The translations under genes and the position numbers were made by a program. From assembly GCA_023253575.1 (NCBI GenBank), contig JALRGB010000703.1, positions 1-10,654 on the forward strand: a stretch of 10,654 bases of DNA, read 5' to 3'. Numbering within the stretch: position 1 is the first letter of the stretch; every line of letters starts with the position of its first letter. The DNA is from Verrucomicrobiales bacterium (GTDB taxonomy: Bacteria; Verrucomicrobiota; Verrucomicrobiia; Verrucomicrobiales; V1-33). The notes below the pieces were generated by a model. The model had not been told where the DNA came from. It saw nothing but the letters and a program-made list of their open reading frames with translations, and ran no database searches. This document shows, piece by piece, positions 1-6,231 of the stretch.

Positions 1-50
1 ATAACAGGTGTTCATGCTGCGGATCTTCGGTGGGAGACTTACTCTTTCAC

Positions 51-79
51 TTGCGCCATGCGTTGGTCTGTGCTTTAAC
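51..79 (+). promoter_or_regulatory. Possible promoter of the nusA operon (weak)
   Basis: An extended -10 element, TG at 71-72 followed by TTTAAC at 74-79, lies 17 bp after a weak -35 match, TTGCGC at 51-56. If used, transcription would begin around 85-88 and give a leader of about 110 nt before nusA. Only four of six -10 bases and three of six -35 bases match the sigma70 consensus, so this is tentative. The rest of positions 1-100 holds no gene I can recognise. A frame open from the left edge to a TAA at 76-78 does not resemble RimP or another family I know. Confidence 0.3.
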
Positions 80-101
80 TTTGTCCCTTCGCTGGAGACA
101 G

Positions 102-155
102 GGGTAGCCAAGCCGTGAGCGGCTAGGATTACCCGGGGAAAAGTGGGAGTAATCC
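102..155 (+). promoter_or_regulatory. Structured nusA leader with alternative pairings (attenuator or riboswitch-like)
   Basis: Helix A pairs GGGTA (102-106) with TACCC (130-134) and encloses a perfect hairpin, AGCCG (111-115), loop TGAG, CGGCT (120-124). Helix B pairs GGATTAC (126-132) with GTAATCC (149-155), all Watson-Crick. Helix B overlaps both helix A (130-132) and the 3' arm of the following terminator (153-155), so A and B exclude each other and B excludes the terminator. This is the layout of a transcription attenuator: A would free the terminator and B would block it. The pairings are seen directly; the regulatory role is inferred. I do not recognise a named riboswitch class here. 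Confidence 0.42.
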
Positions 156-166
156 CGCTTTTTTTT
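139..166 (+). terminator. Intrinsic terminator directly upstream of nusA
   Basis: AGTGGGA (142-148) pairs with TCCCGCT (153-159), six Watson-Crick pairs and one G-T wobble, closed by a GTAA (GNRA-type) loop. A run of eight Ts follows at 159-166, and AAA at 139-141 can extend the stem into it. The T run ends 28 bp before the nusA ATG. It may end an upstream gene outside the window, or act as a leader attenuator for nusA; overlapping alternative pairings favour the second. Confidence 0.68.
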
Positions 167-194
167 GTCCCCAGCCCCCACTCCCCGTTTTGCC

Positions 195-1469
195 ATGACC
201 ACTGAGCTGACAGCACTGTTCGACTATTTCGAAAAAGACAAAGGGATGAGCCGAGAAAAGGTCATCGAAGCCGTTGAGCGCGCCTTATTGTCAGCCGCGA
301 AAAAGCGTCTTGGCCCTTTGCGTGAACTGCGAGTGAGCATTGATCCGATCAAGGGCGACATGCGTGTTTTTACCAAGCCTTTGGTGGTGGAGATCGTGAC
401 TAACAAGTGGGAGCAGCTTCCGGTGGAAGTGGCGCAGAAGCTCAAAGTCGGGGTGGTGCCTGGTGATGAAGTGGAGATTGACGTGACGCCTCGTGATTTC
501 GGCCGGATTGCGGCGCAGACGGCCAAGCAGGCGATGATGCAGTCATTGCGTCAGGCGGAGAAGGAAATGATGTATGATGAGTTTAAGGACCGGGCGGGGG
601 AGATTGTTTCCGGGGTGGTGCGTCGGTTTGAGAAGTCCGATGTGTTGATTGATTTGGGCAAATTTGAAGGATTGATGCCGTCGAAGGAGCGGGTGCAAAC
701 CGAGGACTACAATATTGGGGACCGGGTTCGCGCGTATGTGGTGGCGGTGGAAAACGGCGTGCGTGGGCCGGAGATCATTCTGAGCCGCAGTCATCCGAAT
801 TTTGTCAAACGTCTCTTTGAAAGCGAGGTGACGGAGATTGCTGACCACACGGTGCAGATCCGTGCCATTGCTCGCGAGGCTGGTTACCGGACGAAGGTGG
901 CGGTCTATTCAGCGGACAGTAAAGTGGATCCCGTCGGAGCTTGTGTCGGGTTGAAAGGGGCTCGGGTGAAAAATATCGTGCGTGAGCTCAACAACGAAAA
1001 AGTGGACATTATTCGTTGGAGTGACAATCCGAAGGAATTTGTGAAGGAAGCGCTTAAACCAGCCGTGATTGCGGAGTCCAAGATCACGGTGGATGAGGCG
1101 CACAAGCGAGTCACCGTGCGGGTCAATGAGGAAGAATTATCCAAGGCCATCGGTCGTCGCGGACAAAATGCCCGACTGACCAGCCGCCTGATGGGGTGGG
1201 ACGTCCAAGTGGAGCGCGATGAGTCCGCTCATGAACAATTTGTCGGTAAAGTGGCCCGCGAGGCTGCTGATATGGCCACCAAACTCGGCATTGCCGAGGA
1301 CATCGCTGCGAAGCTGATGGAAGGTGGCTTAAATTCGATTGACTTGCTTGCCGAGGTGGAACCTGCCGATGTGGCTGGCGCCGCCGGCGTCACTGAGGAA
1401 GAAGGCGCGGCGATTATCGCCAAAGCCAAGGAAATCTACGAGCGCGAGGCAGCGCCCGCTCAGGGTTAA
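195..1469 (+). CDS. nusA: Transcription termination/antitermination factor NusA
   Basis: NusA binds RNA polymerase and nascent RNA, promotes pausing and hairpin-dependent termination, and takes part in antitermination complexes. The 424-residue protein has the family order: N-terminal polymerase-binding domain (about 1-125), S1 domain (about 134-200, with EIVSGVVRRFE and ILSRSHPNFVKRLF), KH1 with GACVGLKGARVKNI (248-261), and KH2 with AIGRRGQNARL (318-328). It ends with a helical, helix-hairpin-helix-like segment (about 350-415); the long acidic repeat extension of enterobacterial NusA is absent. The ATG at 195 fits the family N-terminus. An in-frame TTG at 165 lies in the terminator T run and adds ten proline-rich residues, so I reject it. 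No Shine-Dalgarno is visible; a C-rich tract precedes the start. It is first in the operon, 44 bp before infB, with no rimP in view. Confidence 0.97.
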   Translation: MTTELTALFDYFEKDKGMSREKVIEAVERALLSAAKKRLGPLRELRVSIDPIKGDMRVFTKPLVVEIVTNKWEQLPVEVAQKLKVGVVPGDEVEIDVTPRDFGRIAAQTAKQAMMQSLRQAEKEMMYDEFKDRAGEIVSGVVRRFEKSDVLIDLGKFEGLMPSKERVQTEDYNIGDRVRAYVVAVENGVRGPEIILSRSHPNFVKRLFESEVTEIADHTVQIRAIAREAGYRTKVAVYSADSKVDPVGACVGLKGARVKNIVRELNNEKVDIIRWSDNPKEFVKEALKPAVIAESKITVDEAHKRVTVRVNEEELSKAIGRRGQNARLTSRLMGWDVQVERDESAHEQFVGKVAREAADMATKLGIAEDIAAKLMEGGLNSIDLLAEVEPADVAGAAGVTEEEGAAIIAKAKEIYEREAAPAQG

Positions 1470-1513
1470 CCACCCCCAGCCGGCCCCGCCCATGAAAACC
1501 TACACCACCACGA

Positions 1514-3868
1514 ATGGCATCCAAATCCAGCACTGCAAAATCCGGGGGCGCTCAGCGCGCCGAGTCGGTATCCTCCGACACGGCCGCGGTTGAGTCTTCC
1601 GGCTCCCTCCCGGAAGAAAAAGCCGGTGCGCTTGACCTGCTCGCTGAGAAGCCGAGGCGTGTCCGCAGAAAATCTGATGCCTCCGATGTGGCCTTGCCGA
1701 CGATCGGTAAATTGCCTGTTCGGCCGGTGGAGGTTCCGGTCGTGGCCGGGCCGGTGGAGCCGGCTGGTCCGACTCTGGACGAACTCAAAGACAGTGCGCT
1801 TTCTCTTTTTGACGAAGATGAAGCCAAGGCTGAGCGGAAGCGTAAGGTCGATGAGGCGCGTGCGGCGCGGGCGCTGCAATCGTCCCAGTTGTTGAAGCCG
1901 ATTTCTAAGATTGTGGCGGCCAAGGAAGAGGCGAAGGCTGAAGCTGAAGCCCGGTTATTTCAGCAACTTCATCCGACGCCACCGCCGGTGGTTGAGGTTG
2001 TCGTGCCCGAAGTGCCGGCGGTGATGGAAGCGGTCGAGGCTGGAGATAACGAATCTGAGGAAGACGAGATCCTTGACCCCAAAGTCATCCATCTCAAGCC
2101 TCCGGTCATCGTCAAGGATTTGGCGGAGCGCATTGGCATCAAGTCATTCCAGATCATCAAGGAATTGATGGCGTTGGATATTTTCGTCAATCAGAACAGC
2201 GCGATTGAGCCGGACGTGGCCGCCAAAATCTGCGAAAATCACGGGTTCATTTTTGAGCGTGAGAAGCGGAAAAAGGGTGAAGGAGTCCACAAAGTGGACG
2301 AGGTGGTGGCAGCACCCCCTGTGCCGGAGCCGGAGCCGGAGGTGGAGAAGCTCAAGCCGCGGCCGCCGATCATTACGATCATGGGGCATGTCGATCACGG
2401 CAAGACCAGTCTGTTGGATTACATTCGTAAATCCAAAGTGGCGGCGGGCGAAGCGGGTGGCATCACGCAGCACCTTGGCGCTTATGCGGTCGAGCACGAG
2501 ATGAGCGGCGAGAAGAAGACGATTGTCTTCCTCGATACTCCTGGTCACTCGGCGTTTTCGGCGATGCGCGCGCGCGGGGCCAATTTGACGGATATCGTTG
2601 TGCTGGTGATTGCGGCGGATGACGGCATGATGCCGACCACGCATGAAGCGCTGGCGCATGCCCGGGCGGCGGGAGTTAAGATTGTGGTCGCCCTCAACAA
2701 GTGCGACCTGCCGCGTGCGGACGTGAACAAGGTGAAGCAGCAGCTGCAGGCCAATGATTTGATGCCCGAAGACTGGGGTGGAACCACCAGCTGCGTGGAA
2801 ATTTCTGCGACCAAGGGCACAAATGTTGACCAGCTTCTGGAGATTATTTTGTTGGAAGCTGAAATGCTTGAATTGAAGGCGGATCCCAAGGCGCCGGTTC
2901 GTGCGATCGCGGTGGAATCGCGCGTTGAGGCGGGCAAGGGACCGACAGCGACCGTTATTGCCAGCACGGGTACGATCAAAGTGGGCATGCCCTTTATTTG
3001 CGGGCAGCATTGGGGCAAGGTTCGCAGTTTGCTCAACGATCGTGGGGAGCCGATTAAGTCGGCCGGTCCGTCTATACCCTGCGAGATTGTTGGTTTTTCT
3101 GGGCCACCTTCGGTGGGTGATGAAGTCCTCGAGATGAAGTCCGAGCGGGATGCCAAAAAACTCTCGGAGGAGAGAAGCAGCAGTCAGCGGCTCGAGAAAT
3201 TGGCGCATCCGCGGCGCAACCGGATGGAGGACCTTTTTGCCAGTATGGACACCAAGGTCAAGACCTTGCGCATTATCCTCAAGGGGGATGCGGCGGGATC
3301 AGTGGAAGCGATTGTGGGGGCGCTCAAGGACATCAAGTCTGAAAAGGTGACTTTGGATTTTGCGGCCACGAGCGCGGGCGCGATTACTGAAAGTGACGTC
3401 CTCCTAGCCAGCGCGACGGATGCCATCATCATTGGTTTCAACACCAAGGTTGAGACCAAGGGGGTGGCGGCAGCCAAGCGGGAAGGCATTCAGATCAAGC
3501 TCTATTCGATCATTTATGAACTGATTGATCAGGTCCGGGATGCGATGCTGGGGTTGCTAGATCCGTTGACCCGCGAGCGCATCATTGGGCACGCCTTGGT
3601 CAAACAGGTGTTCAAAGTGCAGCGCGGTTATGCGGCAGGTTGCGGGGTTACCGACGGTCGCGTCACTCGCACGGCTCATGCCCGGGTCATGCGCGGTGGC
3701 ACCCCAGTCTACGATGGCAAGATGTCCACCTTGCGCCGTTACAACGACGAAGTTCAGGAAGTGCGGAACGGACTCGAGTGCGGTATCAAGCTCGGTTCTT
3801 TCGACGACTACGAAGAAGGTGACATCATTGAATGCTACGAGTTGGAGAAAATGGCGCAGACTCTCTAG
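1514..3868 (+). CDS. infB: Translation initiation factor IF-2
   Basis: IF-2 is the GTPase that delivers fMet-tRNA to the 30S subunit and promotes subunit joining. The 784 residues begin with about 180 residues of low-complexity, Ala/Glu/Lys/Pro-rich sequence, as is common in IF-2. An IF2-N domain follows at about 187-250 (VKDLAERIGIKSFQIIKELM). The G domain shows G1 GHVDHGKT (291-298), G2 GGIT (315-318), G3 DTPGH (341-345), G4 NKCD (395-398) and G5 SATK (431-434). Domains II, III and the fMet-tRNA-binding domain IV follow, with the usual ending GIKLGSFDDYEEGDIIECYE. The ATG at 1514 is the earliest possible start, because an in-frame TGA lies at 1493-1495. No Shine-Dalgarno is visible. A 33-codon out-of-frame ORF overlaps this start. 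Membership is certain; the exact N-terminus is a little less so. Confidence 0.97.
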   Translation: MASKSSTAKSGGAQRAESVSSDTAAVESSGSLPEEKAGALDLLAEKPRRVRRKSDASDVALPTIGKLPVRPVEVPVVAGPVEPAGPTLDELKDSALSLFDEDEAKAERKRKVDEARAARALQSSQLLKPISKIVAAKEEAKAEAEARLFQQLHPTPPPVVEVVVPEVPAVMEAVEAGDNESEEDEILDPKVIHLKPPVIVKDLAERIGIKSFQIIKELMALDIFVNQNSAIEPDVAAKICENHGFIFEREKRKKGEGVHKVDEVVAAPPVPEPEPEVEKLKPRPPIITIMGHVDHGKTSLLDYIRKSKVAAGEAGGITQHLGAYAVEHEMSGEKKTIVFLDTPGHSAFSAMRARGANLTDIVVLVIAADDGMMPTTHEALAHARAAGVKIVVALNKCDLPRADVNKVKQQLQANDLMPEDWGGTTSCVEISATKGTNVDQLLEIILLEAEMLELKADPKAPVRAIAVESRVEAGKGPTATVIASTGTIKVGMPFICGQHWGKVRSLLNDRGEPIKSAGPSIPCEIVGFSGPPSVGDEVLEMKSERDAKKLSEERSSSQRLEKLAHPRRNRMEDLFASMDTKVKTLRIILKGDAAGSVEAIVGALKDIKSEKVTLDFAATSAGAITESDVLLASATDAIIIGFNTKVETKGVAAAKREGIQIKLYSIIYELIDQVRDAMLGLLDPLTRERIIGHALVKQVFKVQRGYAAGCGVTDGRVTRTAHARVMRGGTPVYDGKMSTLRRYNDEVQEVRNGLECGIKLGSFDDYEEGDIIECYELEKMAQTL

Positions 3869-3900
3869 ACTCTCAGGACTTGGTGGTCTGCTGCTTTGGG

Positions 3901-3929
3901 GGGGGCTTTCCTCAGGAAGCCCTCGTTTT
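3901..3929 (+). terminator. Terminator-like hairpin between infB and rbfA
   Basis: GGGCTTTCC (3903-3911) pairs with GGAAGCCC (3915-3922) around a TCA loop with one bulged T. The pair 3901/3924 and a wobble at 3902/3923 can extend the stem. A broken T tract follows (GTTTTCTTGCTTTC). It lies 35 bp after the infB stop in the 134-bp infB-rbfA gap. The T tract is weaker than in a textbook terminator, so partial termination is plausible. The rest of the gap is pyrimidine-rich with no gene. Confidence 0.6.
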
Positions 3930-4002
3930 CTTGCTTTCAGATCCTTATTGGTACCGGCCACCCCTCTGAAATTCGTTTCCATCGTTTCCCCTTTTCATCA
4001 CC

Positions 4003-4467
4003 GTGACCAATCGTCCACGCCGAGTCGCTGAACTCATGAAGCATGAACTGGCCGAAATCCTCAACAAGGATTTCGAGTTCGGCGGTGCCTTGGTCACGAT
4101 CCATGACATCGAGCTGACCCCGGATTTCAAGCGCGCCATCGTCTACATCGGTATTATTGGTCGAGAAGATTATCAGGCGGATGCGCTGCGCAAATTGCAG
4201 AAATCAACTCAGGCCATTACCCAGAAACTGAGTAAACGCGTCATCTTAAAAAATACGCCGGTGCTGCATTTCCGGCAGGATGATTCAGTCGAGCGCGGCG
4301 TCCGGGTTCTTGGCATTATTGAGGAGATCGACCGTCAGGTAGCTCCGGATGAGCCGCCGTATCCAGCTGCCGGTCAGATGAAAGAATCCCAGCCCAAACC
4401 CAAGTCGCCGCCGACGGACCGACCGTCGTTCGGCCGCGAGGAACGGGATCAGGATGATTCCCACTGA
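4003..4467 (+). CDS. rbfA: 30S ribosome-binding factor RbfA
   Basis: RbfA is a small KH-fold protein that binds the 30S subunit near the 5' end of 16S rRNA and helps late maturation. The 154-residue product has the family hallmarks: RPRRVAELMKHELAEIL at the N-terminus, VTIHDIELTPDFKRAIVYI (31-49), and the closing block TPVLHFRQDDSVERGVRV (85-102). The conserved core ends near residue 110. A charged, proline-rich tail of about 45 residues follows (roughly QPKPKSPPTDRP) and is likely disordered. The start is GTG at 4003, preceded by ACC and a pyrimidine-rich stretch with no Shine-Dalgarno. No better in-frame start fits the conserved N-terminus. It follows infB after a terminator-like hairpin and precedes nrnA by 62 bp. 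Confidence 0.95.
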   Translation: MTNRPRRVAELMKHELAEILNKDFEFGGALVTIHDIELTPDFKRAIVYIGIIGREDYQADALRKLQKSTQAITQKLSKRVILKNTPVLHFRQDDSVERGVRVLGIIEEIDRQVAPDEPPYPAAGQMKESQPKPKSPPTDRPSFGREERDQDDSH

Positions 4468-4496
4468 CGCGGCCCGGTGGCGGTGTCCTCGCCGCG
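4468..4496 (+). other. GC-rich hairpin in the rbfA-nrnA gap
   Basis: CGCGGC (4468-4473) immediately after the rbfA stop is perfectly complementary to GCCGCG (4491-4496), with a 17-nt loop. No T tract follows directly; the next 30 bases are pyrimidine-rich (CTCATTTCTCCG, then TTTCTTTCTTTC) up to the nrnA ATG. It could be a processing or stability element, or chance pairing in GC-rich DNA. Confidence 0.3.
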
Positions 4497-4529
4497 ACCT
4501 CATTTCTCCGTTGTTTCTTTCTTTCATCC

Positions 4530-5528
4530 ATGTCCTTAATTGCCAGCATCACACTTTCTGAATTGGCGGCTCACTTGCGAGTGGCGCCGCGTCGTTGTGT
4601 GGTGACCTCGCATGTTCGACCTGATGGCGACGCGATCGGTTCCGCGGTGGCGCTGGCGCTGGCCCTGCAGAAGCTCGGGCACAGCGTTAGGGTGTTGAAC
4701 GAAGACGGGGTGCCGGATAATCTCAGCTTTCTACCGGCCGCGTCATTGGTCGAACGGCCGTCCGGCGTCGTCGAGGCGGACGTTGTTTTCGCGCTTGATA
4801 ATGCCACCCAGCCGCGACTGGGCGAGGGCGTGAATGCGGCCATTGCCGGCATTCCTCTGCTCGTCAATGTGGACCACCACATCAGCAATACGCGTTACGG
4901 GCATCACTATTACATTGATTCGACCTCGCCGGCGACCGGCCAAATCGTCGCTGAATGGCTCGAGGCGGCAGGGGTGGAGATCGATGCCGCCATGGCGGAA
5001 AACCTGTATACTGCGATTTCGACGGATACCGGAAGTTTCCAGTATTCCAATACCACCCCGGCCACGTACCGCTGGGCAGCGCGCCTGCTGGAGACGGGGC
5101 TTTCGGTGGGCGAGTTGAATCGAAAGATTTACCAAAGCAGTCCGCTGCGACGGGTTCGGCTTTTGAGCGAGCTACTCCGGGTGTTGGATATTTCCCCGGA
5201 CGGCCGGGTGGCCAGCTGGTATTTGACGGGGGAGATGGCGGCCCGGGCGGGCTCGATTCCCGAGGATACGGAGAATATGATTGACCACATTCGCGGGATT
5301 GACGGCGTGGTGGTGGCGGCATTTTTCGAGGAGCTTGACGACGGGCGGGTGCGTTTAAGTTTGAGGAGCAAGGATGCGCGGTTTGATGCCAGCGCGGTGT
5401 GCGGTCAATTTGGTGGTGGGGGCCATACCATGGCGGCAGGGGCGCGGTTGCGCGGACCGATCATGGAGGCAAAGGAGCGGGTTTTATCATCGATTCATGA
5501 GGCACTCATCGCAGCAATCCCAGCTTGA
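4530..5528 (+). CDS. nrnA: DHH-family phosphoesterase, NrnA-type nanoRNase/pAp phosphatase
   Basis: NrnA-type enzymes degrade RNAs of two to five nucleotides from an end and, in many bacteria, dephosphorylate 3'-phosphoadenosine 5'-phosphate. The 332-residue protein has the DHH domain metal-site motifs: SHVRPDGDAIGS (27-38, His28, Asp32, Asp34), Asp90 in FALDNA, the DHH triad at 115-117 (NVDHHISN) and Asp166 in STDTGSF. The C-terminal DHHA1 substrate-binding domain ends in GQFGGGGHTMAAGA (292-305). Length and motif order match the family. ATG 4530 is preceded by TCC and a T/C-rich leader without a Shine-Dalgarno. It sits between rbfA and truB, a position seen in several phyla, and its 3' end overlaps truB by 32 bp. 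Substrate range (oligoRNA, pAp, or both) cannot be told from sequence. Confidence 0.93.
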   Translation: MSLIASITLSELAAHLRVAPRRCVVTSHVRPDGDAIGSAVALALALQKLGHSVRVLNEDGVPDNLSFLPAASLVERPSGVVEADVVFALDNATQPRLGEGVNAAIAGIPLLVNVDHHISNTRYGHHYYIDSTSPATGQIVAEWLEAAGVEIDAAMAENLYTAISTDTGSFQYSNTTPATYRWAARLLETGLSVGELNRKIYQSSPLRRVRLLSELLRVLDISPDGRVASWYLTGEMAARAGSIPEDTENMIDHIRGIDGVVVAAFFEELDDGRVRLSLRSKDARFDASAVCGQFGGGGHTMAAGARLRGPIMEAKERVLSSIHEALIAAIPA

Positions 5529-6228
5529 CGGCGTCCTGCTGGTGGACAAGGCACCTGGTATGACCAGCCACGACGTGGTAGCGGTCACTCGTCGGAGCCT
5601 GAACACGAAGAAAGTGGGCCATTGCGGCACGCTTGATCCCATGGCTACGGGCCTGCTTATTGTTGTGGTCGGTAAGGCCACAAAAATTCAGGATCTACTG
5701 ATGGCTGAAGACAAAGAGTATGAGGGTACGATTTGTCTGGGGGCCACGACCAGTACGCAGGATAAGGAGGGGCAGATTCTCGAGCAGAAGCCGGTTCCGG
5801 AGCTGACGCGCGAGCAGGTTGAGGACGCGTTTAATGCGTTTCGCGGTGATTTTTATCAGATGCCGCCGATGGTGAGCGCCATCAAGAAGGACGGGGTACC
5901 GCTCTACAAGTTGGCTCGTCAGGGCAAAGAGGTCGAGCGCGAGCCGCGGTTGGTGCATGTGTTTCATCACGCGATCACGCGGTTTGAGCCACCTGAAATT
6001 GATTTCCGCGTGTTGTGCAGCAAGGGGTTTTATGTGAGGACCTATGCGCATGATATCGGACAGCGGCTCGGATGTGGAGCGCATTTGAGCTCCCTGCGCC
6101 GGACTCGCAGTGGAAAATTTGATCTGACCCGCGCGGTCAGCTTTCAACAGCTGAAAGAAGGACCGGTGGCTGATTTACATGCGGCCATGCTCAGTCTGCC
6201 CGAAGTTTCCCGCTTGCGCGGCGTCTGA
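5497..6228 (+). CDS. truB: tRNA pseudouridine(55) synthase TruB
   Basis: TruB isomerises U55 in the T-loop of tRNAs to pseudouridine. Diagnostic blocks in the 243-residue product are GVLLVDKAPGMTSHDVV (12-28), GHCGTLDPMATGLL (41-54, catalytic Asp47), KEYEG (73-77, Tyr75), and PPMVSAIKKDGVPLYKLARQG (123-143, given as a span). Then come YVRTYAHDIGQRLGCGAHL and LRRTRSGKFDLTRAV. It is shorter than E. coli TruB (about 314 residues) and ends soon after the catalytic domain, so it appears to lack a C-terminal PUA domain. ATG 5497 matches the family N-terminus and lies inside the 3' end of nrnA, suggesting translational coupling. AAGGAG at 5472-5477 is 19 nt upstream, too far for an ordinary ribosome binding site. 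ribF begins 3 bp after the stop. Confidence 0.95.
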   Translation: MRHSSQQSQLDGVLLVDKAPGMTSHDVVAVTRRSLNTKKVGHCGTLDPMATGLLIVVVGKATKIQDLLMAEDKEYEGTICLGATTSTQDKEGQILEQKPVPELTREQVEDAFNAFRGDFYQMPPMVSAIKKDGVPLYKLARQGKEVEREPRLVHVFHHAITRFEPPEIDFRVLCSKGFYVRTYAHDIGQRLGCGAHLSSLRRTRSGKFDLTRAVSFQQLKEGPVADLHAAMLSLPEVSRLRGV

Positions 6229-6231
6229 ACC

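Noticed and set aside
1..78. Frame open from the left edge to TAA at 76-78 as the end of rimP or another gene
   Set aside because: The 25 residues do not resemble the RimP C-terminus or any family I recognise; a frame this short can be open by chance.
102..134. tRNA, SRP RNA or a known riboswitch in the nusA leader
   Set aside because: The stem pattern lacks the cloverleaf, the SRP core motif and the conserved cores of the riboswitch classes I could recall.
165..194. TTG at 165 as the nusA start
   Set aside because: It lies within the terminator T run and adds a proline-rich segment not seen in NusA; ATG 195 fits the family N-terminus.
2144..3208. 354-codon open frame antisense to infB
   Set aside because: It lies wholly opposite the well-conserved IF-2 G domain and has an Arg/His/Leu-rich composition typical of shadow frames in GC-rich coding DNA. 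No family motif is visible.
5374..5496. Upstream extension of truB
   Set aside because: The added residues come from within nrnA in another frame and do not match TruB; ATG 5497 gives the normal N-terminus.
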